Position numbers and translations under genes: made by a program
Origin: Bacillus sp. FJAT-27264
Lineage (GTDB): Bacteria; Bacillota; Bacilli; Paenibacillales; Paenibacillaceae
Direction: 5' to 3'
Assembly (NCBI RefSeq): GCF_001682855.1
Contig: NZ_MAQW01000001.1
Span: 1,297,926-1,361,925, forward strand
Length of the DNA: 64,000 nucleotides
In this document: in pieces, positions 25,250-33,671 of the stretch
How the letters are laid out: each line of letters begins with the position of its first letter
Numbering within the stretch: position 1 is the first letter of the stretch
The notes under the pieces: model-generated
Told to the model about the DNA's origin: nothing
Seen by the model: only the letters and a program-made list of their open reading frames with translations
The model's database searches: none

Positions 25250-26182
25250 CTAACCCTCCTTCCTTCCAACAAGTTTAACTCGAGGATCGATAAACACATA
25301 CAAAATATCTGTTGCAAAACGTGCAAGCATAAGTAATACTCCGTAAAAAATGGTAATACCCATAATAAGAGTATAATCCCGAACACCTATAGCTTGTACG
25401 AATTGTTTTCCGATTCCGCCGATACCAAAAATTTGTTCAATAACCACTGAGCCGGTTACAATGTTAGCCGTCATCGGTCCAACATAGGTAACTACAGGCA
25501 TGATTCCGTTACGAATGACATGTTTGAACATGATTTGAGCCCAACTTAAACCTTTAGCTTTTGCTGTCTTAATATATTCTGCATGCAAAACTTCAAGCAT
25601 ACTGGAACGTGTCAAGCGAGCAATAAACGCAATTGGCTGAAAACTTAACGCAGCTACAGGCAATACATAATCCAGTGGTCCTGTGAAACCCATAACTCTG
25701 AACATGTGCAATTTATAAGAGAAGACATACTGGAGTAAAGCAGCGACTAAAAAGCCCGGTACCGCAATACCTAAGACCGCTATCACCATTGCTAAATTAT
25801 CTATTAGGCGCCTATGATACAAGGCCGCAAGCATGCCCAAAAGTACACCGATTACAACTGATACCACAATAGCTACTAGTCCAAGCTTTAGAGAAGCGGA
25901 AAACGTTTTTCCAATCAAACCACTTACATCTTGGTTCAACTGCTTCATAGAAATCCCTAAATCACCTTGCGCAATATTCCCCATGTATTTCAAATACTGT
26001 TTCCAGACTGGTTGGTCCAAACCATACTGTTGGTAAAGTCTAGCTTGCACTTCAGGTGGAACTTTCTTCTCAGACATAAATGGATCGCCAGGTATTGCTT
26101 TCATAAGAAAAAACGTAGCGGTAATTAGAATCAAAATAGATACTAGCATGTAGAAAAATTTATTTAAAAAATAACGCACCAT
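25250..26182 (-). CDS. Oligopeptide ABC transporter permease, OppB/DppB type
   Basis: Permease partner of the downstream OppC-type protein. The 310-residue protein has a first membrane segment at the very N-terminus (V-R-Y-F-L-N-K-F-F-Y-M-L-V-S) followed by an external loop containing P-G-D-P-F, a standard OppB mark, and about five more membrane segments. The cytoplasmic EAA-type loop is T-A-K-A-K-G-L-S-W-A-Q-I-M-F-K-H. AGGAGG precedes the ATG. It follows the binding-protein gene across about 220 bp that hold a terminator-like hairpin. Confidence 0.93.
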   Translation of the reverse strand: MVRYFLNKFFYMLVSILILITATFFLMKAIPGDPFMSEKKVPPEVQARLYQQYGLDQPVWKQYLKYMGNIAQGDLGISMKQLNQDVSGLIGKTFSASLKLGLVAIVVSVVIGVLLGMLAALYHRRLIDNLAMVIAVLGIAVPGFLVAALLQYVFSYKLHMFRVMGFTGPLDYVLPVAALSFQPIAFIARLTRSSMLEVLHAEYIKTAKAKGLSWAQIMFKHVIRNGIMPVVTYVGPMTANIVTGSVVIEQIFGIGGIGKQFVQAIGVRDYTLIMGITIFYGVLLMLARFATDILYVFIDPRVKLVGRKEG

Positions 26183-26307
26183 ATCCTACTGCGCACCTCC
26201 TTTTTCGAGTTAAAAACAATCCTTTTCAATTGTAGGAAAAACCTGACCTCTTGTCCAATACATGTTTATGGATAAAGAGGAAAAAATACACATCATTGGA
26301 CTCACAC

Positions 26308-26348
26308 AAAAAAACGGGATATATATGATGTGTTACCACATATATCCC
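26308..26348 (-). terminator. Intra-operon terminator between the binding protein and the permeases
   Basis: Minus-strand hairpin GGGATATATGTG...ATATATCCC (26316-26348, one small bulge) followed by a run of seven T (26308-26314, after one G). Such partial terminators after the binding-protein gene usually give more binding protein than permease. Confidence 0.75.
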
Positions 26349-26400
26349 TAGAGTTTATAACATGCACTCTTATTTTAATACATAATATTTGTGCAAACTT

Positions 26401-28110
26401 TTAGTGTTCCAACAAATACGCTCTAGAGTAATCCACAGAACCGTCATACTGGGAAGTAAGACCCTTGAGGTATGGTTTTACAAGAGAAACTTGAGTGTAA
26501 TAGTAAATCGGCATAACACCCATCTCATCTTTAATCAAAATTTCTTCTGCTTTGTGGAAGCTTTCCATACGTTTAGTATTGTCTACTTCTTTATAAGCAT
26601 CATCAAGCAATTTGTTGTATTCTGCATTGTCGAACTTAATGTCGTTGTTACCATTACCAGTTTTCCACATATCCAAGAAAGTCATTGGATCGTTGTAATC
26701 TGGGTTCCAACCTGCACGTGCTACTTGGTAATCGCCATTTTGACGGTTTTTAATGAATACGCCCCACTCTTGGTTTTCAGTTTTCACGTCAACACCAAGG
26801 TTCTTTTTCCACATATCAGCGATGGCAAGAGCAATTTTCTTGTGACCTTCGCTTGTGTTGTAGATCAATGTAACTGGTGGCAATGTAGTGTATCCTTTTT
26901 CTTTCATACCTTCTTCAAGCAATTTCTTAGCTTCTGTGTAATCCTCAGTGAAATAGTCGTCTTTGTAGTCGTTACGGTATTCACTACCTTCGGCTGCACC
27001 TTTAATACCTGGTGGGATATAGCCGAATGCTGGAACTTGGGAGCCCAAAGTTACTTTATCAACAATATCTTGACGGCTGATTGCCATGGAAAATGCCTTA
27101 CGGATTTTCGCATTATCAAATGGCTCTGCTTTAGTATTGAACTCATAGTAGTAGATACTTGCAATTGCCTTCAGTGTGAAATCATCTGGCAATTCATTTT
27201 TCAATACAGGAATTTGGTCTGGTGGAATGTCACCATTCGGTGCGCCTGAACGGTCAATTTCACCATTTTTGTAACTAAGAACTTCTGTAGATGCTTCGTT
27301 TACGATTGTAGCAGTGATTTTATTCAATTTAACTTCATCTTTGTCCCAATACTTATCATTCTTAGTATACTCAACGGATTGACCTGTAATCCAGCTACTA
27401 AGGGTGAAAGGTCCGTTTGTAATCATTGTTTTAGGATCAGTTGCCCATTTGTCATTACCCTCTACCGATTTGTGAACCGGGAAGTAGGTGTAGAAGGACA
27501 TCAAGTTCAAGAAATATGCAGTTGGGTTATTCAAAGTTACTTCAAGAGTGTGCTCATCAACTGCTTTAACACCTACTTGAGAGAAATCTTTAATTTCGCC
27601 TTTGTTAAACTGTTCTGCATTTTTCAAATAGTACAGTTGTTGTGCATATGGTGGTGCAGGTACAGTTGCTGGGTCAAGAACCCGTTTCCATGCAAACACG
27701 AAATCATTTGCAGTTACCGGATCGCCATTACTCCATTGGCTGTCACGCAAGTGGAATGTATAAACCAATCCATCTGGGGAAATATCCCATTTTTCAGCAA
27801 CGCCCGGGCCTTCTTTTCCATCTTTGTCAATACGCACTAAACCTTCATACATTAACTTAAGAGCCACATTCGCTTGGCTGTCCTGGGCTTGGCCAGGATC
27901 AAAAGTCGGTACATCTGCACTCATATTAAGTCTAAGCGTTTGGTCAGCAGCCAGTTTTTCGTCACCGCTACCTGTGTTTGTGCTGCCTGCCTCGTTCGTT
28001 GGGCTGGCTGTGTTGCCGTTGTTTGCTTTGTTCCCGCCGCAACCAGCAAGCGCTGTTCCGATTACAAGAACTAGAGCAATCATAAGCAATAGACTTTTAC
28101 TCTTCTTCAT
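26401..28110 (-). CDS. Oligopeptide-binding lipoprotein (OppA/DppE family, SBP family 5)
   Basis: Extracellular substrate-binding protein of a peptide ABC importer, anchored as a lipoprotein. The 569-residue precursor has a lipoprotein signal with lipobox L-A-G-C (Cys24), then a Ser/Thr/Asn/Gly-rich linker. The family 5 solute-binding domain includes L-R-L-N-M-S-A-D-V-P-T-F-D-P and the region around Y-T-F-H-L-R-D-S-Q-W-S-N-G-D-P. It is the first gene of the operon A-B-C-F. Sequence around it is visibly AT-richer than the dcw genes. The exact peptide specificity cannot be told. Confidence 0.94.
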   Translation of the reverse strand: MKKSKSLLLMIALVLVIGTALAGCGGNKANNGNTASPTNEAGSTNTGSGDEKLAADQTLRLNMSADVPTFDPGQAQDSQANVALKLMYEGLVRIDKDGKEGPGVAEKWDISPDGLVYTFHLRDSQWSNGDPVTANDFVFAWKRVLDPATVPAPPYAQQLYYLKNAEQFNKGEIKDFSQVGVKAVDEHTLEVTLNNPTAYFLNLMSFYTYFPVHKSVEGNDKWATDPKTMITNGPFTLSSWITGQSVEYTKNDKYWDKDEVKLNKITATIVNEASTEVLSYKNGEIDRSGAPNGDIPPDQIPVLKNELPDDFTLKAIASIYYYEFNTKAEPFDNAKIRKAFSMAISRQDIVDKVTLGSQVPAFGYIPPGIKGAAEGSEYRNDYKDDYFTEDYTEAKKLLEEGMKEKGYTTLPPVTLIYNTSEGHKKIALAIADMWKKNLGVDVKTENQEWGVFIKNRQNGDYQVARAGWNPDYNDPMTFLDMWKTGNGNNDIKFDNAEYNKLLDDAYKEVDNTKRMESFHKAEEILIKDEMGVMPIYYYTQVSLVKPYLKGLTSQYDGSVDYSRAYLLEH

Positions 28111-28151
28111 CTAGCAGTTCCCCCTAAATAGAATGTGGTATATGGTTTATG

Positions 28152-28201
28152 ATTATACAACCAGTGGTCAAAAAAATCTAGACTAATGTTTTCTGAAAAC
28201 A
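28152..28201 (-). promoter_or_regulatory. Promoter region of the peptide transporter with a CodY-like palindrome
   Basis: A perfect 7-1-7 palindrome, TGTTTTC-T-GAAAACA (28187-28201), matches 11 of 15 positions of the CodY motif AATTTTCWGAAAATT. A consensus -10 TATAAT (minus strand, 28152-28157) lies downstream; the -35 is weak (TAGATT at 17 bp). CodY is a known repressor of peptide uptake genes in Bacilli, so nutritional control is plausible, but binding is inferred. Confidence 0.5.
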
Positions 28202-28260
28202 CATTTTTTTTAAAACTTTAAAATTTTGTGACATTGACGCTTCACCGAAGTAGTGGAACA

Positions 28261-28647
28261 TTACATGGCTTGTGATATGTACTTTATGAGGCCTACGAAC
28301 ATGAACAAAACATAAAAAGTACTCATTACGATAAAACTGAGCCGCCAAACTGCGCGTAAAATCCGTTTACCGTCCACTTTTCCTTTCATGCGATTTTGCG
28401 CTCCACCAATCAGTCCAGCGGATATTAATACAATAAGTAGTATAAGATAGAAGCCGGCTTTGGAACTGAATATGTTATTAAAAAGCGCGGATACCGATAG
28501 CAATAAAAAAATCGTGCTGACATCCATTGCAAGAAAAAAGGTCTTTCTCCTGTCTTTTTTCATACCTGTTCCGATAAAATAAACAAGCAAAAAGGGGACA
28601 ACCGGAATAACACTTAGTGTAACGAACGAATTCTGCAAAAATTCCAA
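28261..28647 (-). CDS. DUF3397 family membrane protein
   Basis: Function unknown. The 128-residue protein has four predicted membrane segments (about 10-28, 38-57, 63-82 and 100-122) and matches the DUF3397 family by layout. In B. subtilis a DUF3397 gene lies between panE-like ylbQ and bshC; here it follows panE directly, but the transporter operon lies before bshC. The start is TTG at 28647, and its ribosome site GAGG lies at the end of panE, suggesting coupled translation. Confidence 0.75.
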   Translation of the reverse strand: MEFLQNSFVTLSVIPVVPFLLVYFIGTGMKKDRRKTFFLAMDVSTIFLLLSVSALFNNIFSSKAGFYLILLIVLISAGLIGGAQNRMKGKVDGKRILRAVWRLSFIVMSTFYVLFMFVGLIKYISQAM

Positions 28648-28654
28648 GGCAACC

Positions 28655-29635
28655 TCACCTCTCCTCCGCGATCATACCCTCTACCAGTCGGCACATATAG
28701 CGGTGCAGTGGAACCGCCAGGCCGGAACGCTCTCCCATTTCTATAATACTGCCATTAATCCAGCGGATTTCCGTTGCCCTTCCGGCAAGAACGTCCGCAA
28801 GCATAGATGAGGTATTTCCCGAAGTGGATCGGCATACCTGAGCGATGACCTCCCATAAATCGGTTTCATAAGGGATGCCGCATGCTTCATATACTGCGAT
28901 GGCTTCATCATACAGTTCTCGCATGATCTGTATACGTTCCTCAGAGGCGAGCAGCTCCCCATTCGGAATGCGCCAAAGGGCAGTGAGCGGATTAATTACA
29001 GCATTGATTAAGAGCTTTCGGTAAATCATGGTATTCATGTCATTCGACAAAAACGCGGAGAATCCTGCAACTGAAAGTGTTTCAAGTATATGAATTGCTT
29101 CAAAATTGTCCTGAGGCTCCGTTAAAGGGTTTCCCACAAAGGCTTCTGCAGGAACACTCCCTATCCATACTTCCCCTTTACCAGCGTGAATAACCTCTGT
29201 TAATGTTTTCCTTTTGGCACCTTCGGTGGTAATAGCTGCATAGATATTGCTCTCCGGAAGCATTTTTTGCAGCAGTGCTATATGTCCGACCCCATTTTGA
29301 AAACAAACAATACTTGGACGCTCCTTGCGAAGCGGCTGCAATATCCCTGGTAAATCATCATGCAAAACATTTTGTTTAATGGTAATTACAACACAGCCAC
29401 CAGGTTCTCGTAGATAGGTCTCGGTAAAATCGCTAACCAAACCTGTATGGAAAAGATCGCTATTAATTCTGATTGGCGTTCCTTCATCCTCATAACTAAT
29501 GTTGATCCCGCTGTGCAGCAGCGCATGGACCTGTTGACTGCCGCGACACCACAGTCTGACCTCGTTCCCAGCTGAAATTAGCCGTCCGGCCAGCAGTAGC
29601 CCCAGTGAACCAGCGCCTATAATATCTATTCTCAT
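28655..29635 (-). CDS. panE: 2-dehydropantoate 2-reductase family protein
   Basis: Ketopantoate reductase converts 2-dehydropantoate to pantoate with NADPH in coenzyme A synthesis. The 326-residue protein has the N-terminal dinucleotide motif GAGSLG at 7-12, K-Q-N and F-Q-N-G-V-G-H in the central region, and a C-terminal ApbA/PanE helical domain with K-L-L-I-N-A-V-I-N-P-L. The position matches ylbQ of B. subtilis. ATG at 29635 is preceded by GGGGG; an upstream extension to 29701 overlaps a terminator and is rejected. Some family members have other substrates, so the exact reaction is probable rather than certain. Confidence 0.85.
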   Translation of the reverse strand: MRIDIIGAGSLGLLLAGRLISAGNEVRLWCRGSQQVHALLHSGINISYEDEGTPIRINSDLFHTGLVSDFTETYLREPGGCVVITIKQNVLHDDLPGILQPLRKERPSIVCFQNGVGHIALLQKMLPESNIYAAITTEGAKRKTLTEVIHAGKGEVWIGSVPAEAFVGNPLTEPQDNFEAIHILETLSVAGFSAFLSNDMNTMIYRKLLINAVINPLTALWRIPNGELLASEERIQIMRELYDEAIAVYEACGIPYETDLWEVIAQVCRSTSGNTSSMLADVLAGRATEIRWINGSIIEMGERSGLAVPLHRYMCRLVEGMIAEER

Positions 29636-29698
29636 ACTTGCCCCCTGCCACATTTGCCCATAGTTTCCCCTAGTATATCCCGCCCCCTTCGGCAAAAG

Positions 29699-29743
29699 CA
29701 AAAATCCCGCAAGGCAGGTGATTACACCTACACCTTGCGGGAT
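29699..29743 (-). terminator. Terminator after the GerR/RsfA-like gene
   Basis: Minus-strand arms ATCCCGCAAGG and CCTTGCGGGAT (11 bp, perfect), with a smaller GGTG/CACC hairpin inside, followed by TTTTTGCTTTTG. It ends the regulator transcript just before panE. Confidence 0.85.
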
Positions 29744-29760
29744 TCTCGGAGCTGAGGAAT

Positions 29761-30411
29761 TTACTCGATTCGCTCCAGATTACCATTGGCATCCATCTTG
29801 AAGCGGGTCTTGAGTTCCTCTTCTTCTTCATTCAGAAAGGCCAGCCTTCTGGCGCGGTCCATAATCTGAATCAATGCTTTATAATCGTCATTTACAACCC
29901 TGTAATCCGTTTGTGCAAGATTGACTTCCTTAGACAGACGTTCATTCTCCGTCCGCAGCTCTGTCAATTCCTCTTCCTTGTCCCTCAGGTCTCGCTCAAG
30001 CATTTTTAGCTGCCGGCCAGCCTCCTGAAAAGTTCCCTTCCATTGCCTTAAGAAACGGATTACCGCATCAATAGACAATGTGTTCTCGGTTAACCCTTCA
30101 CTTCTAGCGTAATCCTCTTCCGTTTCTCCCAGGATCAATCCAGCTACCTGTGCTCCTCTTACGGCGGGTTGCTTCTTCAAATAACTGCGTTTCTGGCGCT
30201 GCCCCTTAGCGATGCTGATCGCATCTTCATAACTCTTGCGGACACAGCTGTTCCAGCGGAATCCGCAGGCAGCGGAAGTTCTGCCGATTTTTTCTCCCAC
30301 TTCTTCAAAAGCAGCAAGCTGAGTGCTACCCTCCCGAATGTGGCGCAAAGTTACTTCTGCCAGGATTAGATCATCCTCTGTACTCCAAGCGTCCTGTCTA
30401 ACGGCTGTCAT
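29761..30411 (-). CDS. gerR: GerR/RsfA-like sporulation transcription factor (Myb-type)
   Basis: RsfA and GerR (YlbO) are related DNA-binding proteins that tune sporulation gene expression. The 216-residue protein has an N-terminal Myb/SANT-like domain (about 1-60) beginning Q-D-A-W-S-T-E-D-D-L, with R-T-S-A-A-C-G-F-R-W-N-S as the recognition region. A long coiled coil follows (about 120-190, rich in E, L, K, R). The neighbourhood (upstream of panE and DUF3397) matches ylbO/gerR of B. subtilis, hence the symbol. ATG at 30411 has AGGAGG ten bases upstream; an in-frame extension to 30573 is not conserved in the family. Confidence 0.78.
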   Translation of the reverse strand: MTAVRQDAWSTEDDLILAEVTLRHIREGSTQLAAFEEVGEKIGRTSAACGFRWNSCVRKSYEDAISIAKGQRQKRSYLKKQPAVRGAQVAGLILGETEEDYARSEGLTENTLSIDAVIRFLRQWKGTFQEAGRQLKMLERDLRDKEEELTELRTENERLSKEVNLAQTDYRVVNDDYKALIQIMDRARRLAFLNEEEEELKTRFKMDANGNLERIE

Positions 30412-30754
30412 AAAAGCCAAACCTCCTAACAACATCTTGAAATAACCATCTTCATAACCGGCAGCTCCGCCGGGTAGTGAATAGGGATAAAAGCTGCTTA
30501 CTCCATTTCTATGCCTCTTAAAGAGTTCATAGAATCTATTTGATACTAAATTGTATTTCCATTTTACGTACACCTCATACGCATTATGCTTTTTTAATTC
30601 TCTCGAACCCCTCTAAAGAAACGTGTCAATCGTAAAAATCACATTTTTTCACAAATCCACACTTTTTTTCGATGAATTCGTTTACACTCATTTCCGCAGC
30701 GGGTATAATTAAAATAAATGGAATGAAGATACATATTTGAAGGGGGACTCGCTC
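30412..30754. other. Divergent intergenic region between the GerR-like gene and the DUF2626 gene
   Basis: It holds the plus-strand promoter for the DUF2626 gene at its right end. On the minus strand a tiny frame beginning M-E-I-Q-F at about 30555 has a fair ribosome site (GAGGTG) but only eight codons, and I do not call it. No sporulation sigma promoter could be assigned with confidence. Confidence 0.5.
30681..30709 (+). promoter_or_regulatory. Promoter of the DUF2626 gene
   Basis: TTTACA (30681-30686), 17-bp spacer and consensus TATAAT (30704-30709), about 45 bp before the gene start. Confidence 0.75.
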
Positions 30755-30991
30755 TTGGACCGCATGTTTCGGGTGTTGGGGTTTTTCACGCTGGCGATCG
30801 GCTTGATGGCTTTTGCCGGAAATTTGACCGAAATGGCCTTGCTCTTCTTTTTGCAAACCGCATTCTTCGTCATCCTGGGGTATCTTAAATTTACTGAAAA
30901 GACATACATTCTACTCTTCTGGGGATACATGATTGTGACCTTCACCGGCTTTAGCTACTGGACGATATTCCAGATGGGTCTCCCGTTATAA
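30755..30991 (+). CDS. yqgY: DUF2626 (YqgY-like) small membrane protein
   Basis: Function unknown. The 78-residue protein begins L/M-D-R-M-F-R-V-L-G-F and has two or three membrane segments (about 8-24, 28-45 and 54-72), with Y-L-K-F-T-E-K-T-Y-I-L between the second and third. This is the pattern of YqgY/DUF2626, widespread in Bacilli. The start is TTG at 30755, eight bases after AGGGGG, aligning with the family; a TTG six codons earlier lacks a ribosome site. A monocistronic unit: its own promoter precedes it and a terminator follows. Confidence 0.8.
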   Translation: MDRMFRVLGFFTLAIGLMAFAGNLTEMALLFFLQTAFFVILGYLKFTEKTYILLFWGYMIVTFTGFSYWTIFQMGLPL

Positions 30992-31008
30992 ACGTAATTC
31001 TCTCATGG

Positions 31009-31052
31009 AACGGACGATGCCCCCTTATTGCACGGGGCTCTTCCGTTTTTTT
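31009..31052 (+). terminator. Terminator of the DUF2626 gene
   Basis: Arms AACGGA/TCCGTT with inner GCCCC/GGGGC, then seven T on the plus strand, starting 17 bp after the stop. Confidence 0.85.
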
Positions 31053-31178
31053 GCATGCTCTTTTTTATAGGACACGGACTTAAAACGGAGTATGCTATTT
31101 TAGCAGGGTGAATCATATCATTAGTAATATTGGTATTCCGATCCTGAACTATTTTATACAAGCAAAGGTGGTGGTGTG

Positions 31179-32312
31179 GTGCTCTCCCGTCCTTCTATAC
31201 GCCGTATGATTGCAGCCATACTCATTTTATTCTGCTGCGCACTCCTGCCACTGAGTCCCTCCGCATACCTATCAGCCGACCCTGTTGGTGCAATCGAGCC
31301 TCCACCCGCTTCTCTTACTGATAATGAAGATACGCGCAAACTGCTGGAGCAGACTTTGTCTTCTGCCGAGATTGAGAAAGAGATCGCCCGGATTAGTCGT
31401 GAGCAAGAAGCTCTTGAGAACAAAGTTGCGGAGTTGGAAACTCAGGCGGCCGAACAAAAGTCGGCCATTGCCGATCAGCAGGAGCGCGCCGGTGCCATTA
31501 TTCGTTCTTATTATATGGGAGATCGGGATGGGCTATTGGAAGCTTTTCTGTCTGCCAAAAGCATCAGTAGAGTGCTTGTTCTGTGGGATTACTATGAGAT
31601 TATCATCGGGCGGGACCGCGATATTTTATCGCAGTATGAGAAGCAATACAAAAGTTTAAAAGCGACGCTTCAGGCTGCGCAGCGAAGTTCACAAGAGCTG
31701 GCAACGCTCAAAAGCGCTCTAGAGGAGCAAAAAATCAGGGTAACGGCCCTGCATAAGGAGATTGAAGGGGGAATCCGAGGCAGCAGTGATCCGGAAAGCA
31801 TGAATGCACTACTGAAAGAGTTCTCATTATATTGGGAGAATATCGGGCTTCATGAAGTGAAGACCTACTTTCAAGCATTGGCCTCCGCGATGAAGAATCT
31901 ACCAGACTATGTCCAGAACCGCCAAGGGTTGCTCACCCGCCAGGGGATGACTTATCAGCTAAGCCTTAAGGAAGAGGATCTTAATGATTTTTTACAGTCT
32001 CAGAACAAGCTGTTCACTGATTTTGCTTTTCATTTCAATGAAGGCTCTGTGACGGCTTCGGGAAAAAGCGGCAAGTTGTCACTGGCTCTGACCGGACATT
32101 ATACGATCCAGAATGAACCGGTCAATGCGATGATATTCCATGTCGATAAAATTATCTTTAACGGACTTGAACTGCCGGGCACTACCAATAAAGCATTGGA
32201 AAAAGAATTCGATTTAGGCTTCTATCCGGCGAAAATCATCTCTTTCCTCCGTGCAACTGAGGTCGATAGCAAGGACGGCCTGCTTCAGGTCAAGCTTGCC
32301 ATCTCATTCTGA
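31179..32312 (+). CDS. Secreted coiled-coil protein of unknown function
   Basis: I do not recognise a named family. The 377-residue protein has a signal peptide or anchor (about 8-30), a long coiled coil rich in E, K, Q, A and L (about 50-105 and 150-210), and a C-terminal alpha/beta region (about 225-377). The N-terminal half resembles the coiled-coil domain of PcsB/EnvC-type murein hydrolase regulators, with the I-I-R-S-Y-Y-M-G-D-R-D-G-L-L-E-A-F-L-S-A pattern seen in those proteins. No hydrolase domain follows. Either of two adjacent GTG codons may start it; 31179 gives the better ribosome spacing. It converges with the solute-binding gene, overlapping it by nine bases. Confidence 0.75.
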   Translation: MLSRPSIRRMIAAILILFCCALLPLSPSAYLSADPVGAIEPPPASLTDNEDTRKLLEQTLSSAEIEKEIARISREQEALENKVAELETQAAEQKSAIADQQERAGAIIRSYYMGDRDGLLEAFLSAKSISRVLVLWDYYEIIIGRDRDILSQYEKQYKSLKATLQAAQRSSQELATLKSALEEQKIRVTALHKEIEGGIRGSSDPESMNALLKEFSLYWENIGLHEVKTYFQALASAMKNLPDYVQNRQGLLTRQGMTYQLSLKEEDLNDFLQSQNKLFTDFAFHFNEGSVTASGKSGKLSLALTGHYTIQNEPVNAMIFHVDKIIFNGLELPGTTNKALEKEFDLGFYPAKIISFLRATEVDSKDGLLQVKLAISF

Positions 32313-33527
32313 TATCTGGAGCTGCTTCTGGAGCTCTGTGGCATTCAGCTTGCCTTCAAGAAATAAGGCAACCGCTTCAGTGATTTTCTTCCAGCCGCCT
32401 TCTGGTTCATCATCGGGGGCGGCTTCTTCGGCCAGCAGCAACTGCGAATCGAACGGTAGTATTACACCGGATGGCGGACCGGAACGGTAGATTTCATCCA
32501 GCGCGGGCAGCCCTCCCGTTGTATCCAGCCAATCTAACTGCGAAGTCGTTCCGGTGATAAAAGCAAGCCATTTCACCGCTTCTTCCGGGTGTTCGGACTG
32601 CGCAGGCAAAGCAAACGACCGGCTGTAGATACTCTCTATCCCGTTAGTACTTCGCGCACTAAGCAGTCCTTCAGCCTTCAAGGAAGCATTTCCATATCGT
32701 TTCCATTCCGAGTACGGAACAGCTGCAATGGCAATACTTCCATCCTGAATTTTGTCCCAGATCTTAGCGTCTGGATGGCTGCTCAAATAAAATTCTCCCA
32801 GCGCTTGCTGCATCCAATTCAGCGTCTCCGGTTTCACGGTGATCATGCTGGTCCCCATAGACTCTAGTACAGCTGCAAATCCGTAAGGAGTGCGGGTATC
32901 CAAAGCGAGTAGATATTTGCCGGGTTGCTTGCGGAGATTCTCCAACATGAGATTCCACTCATTCACATTTCGTGGCAATGAAGGCATTCCAAGTTCAGTT
33001 AGCCGCTGCGGGGAATACACCAATACGTAAGGATCAATATCCAGCGGCACGCCCCAGTCATAGCCATTCCACTGCATTTGCGGAATCAGCCGGGTAAGGG
33101 GCGCACTGCCCGGAACACTTCTATATACATCAATAGGAAGCAGATAGCCGTGTTTGGCCAGATCGAGAATCTTTCGCCCGTCAGTCATGATAATATCTGG
33201 ACTGTCGCCGATGGTTAAATCCTTCAGCAAGATTTTCTCAGCATCCGCCATCTCTATATTTTTCAAGTCTATTTTAACGCCGCTGGACAACGAATAGCTG
33301 CTGCTCAGCGCCTTCAGTTCAGTAAATTCCGCAGGGCTGAGTGCTACGGTAATCTGTAAATTATCAATTGTTCCGACCTTGCTTGAATCGAGAAAAGCAG
33401 ACGGGTTCTGCCGTCTATTGACCTCAAGCGAGCCATTGCTCGTATTTACCTGCATGCTCGGTGACAGACTTGTCAGCGACAGCAGCAGGATGGCAAACAG
33501 CAGCCAGTAGTTTTTGCGTCTCAGCAC
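32304..33527 (-). CDS. Extracellular solute-binding-like protein, orphan (family 1 fold)
   Basis: The 407-residue protein has an N-terminal signal or anchor (about 5-25, L-L-F-A-I-L-L-L-S-L) and then a periplasmic-binding-protein type II fold. Supporting stretches are D-S-P-D-I-I-M-T-D-G, W-N-G-Y-D-W-G-V-P-L-D and A-V-K-W-L-A-F-I-T. It differs from usual Bacillota binding proteins in two ways: no lipobox cysteine, and no permease or ATPase genes nearby. A role as a sensor or a partner of distant permeases is possible. The start is GTG at 33527, seven bases after GGGAGGAG. The frame can be read to 33722, but that runs into a repeat element. Ligand unknown. Confidence 0.78.
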   Translation of the reverse strand: MLRRKNYWLLFAILLLSLTSLSPSMQVNTSNGSLEVNRRQNPSAFLDSSKVGTIDNLQITVALSPAEFTELKALSSSYSLSSGVKIDLKNIEMADAEKILLKDLTIGDSPDIIMTDGRKILDLAKHGYLLPIDVYRSVPGSAPLTRLIPQMQWNGYDWGVPLDIDPYVLVYSPQRLTELGMPSLPRNVNEWNLMLENLRKQPGKYLLALDTRTPYGFAAVLESMGTSMITVKPETLNWMQQALGEFYLSSHPDAKIWDKIQDGSIAIAAVPYSEWKRYGNASLKAEGLLSARSTNGIESIYSRSFALPAQSEHPEEAVKWLAFITGTTSQLDWLDTTGGLPALDEIYRSGPPSGVILPFDSQLLLAEEAAPDDEPEGGWKKITEAVALFLEGKLNATELQKQLQISE

Positions 33528-33671
33528 GATTGTTCTCCTCCCGGGGCACTTCCTCTCCCCTATTCTACCAGACCCTTTCCCCCTTGTCTGTATCTGTGAA
33601 ACCGTTCTCTTTCTATTATAATGGTAAAAGGCGGCGGAAATTCTGGTGTGGTGATCTGTAGGCCGTTGCAT

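Noticed and set aside
26389..27249. 286-codon plus-strand frame opposite the oppA-type gene
   Set aside because: Antisense shadow of a clear coding gene, rich in Cys, Phe and Trp, with no ribosome site.
30555..30580. Leader peptide upstream of the GerR-like gene
   Set aside because: Only eight codons; a fair ribosome site alone is not enough to support it.
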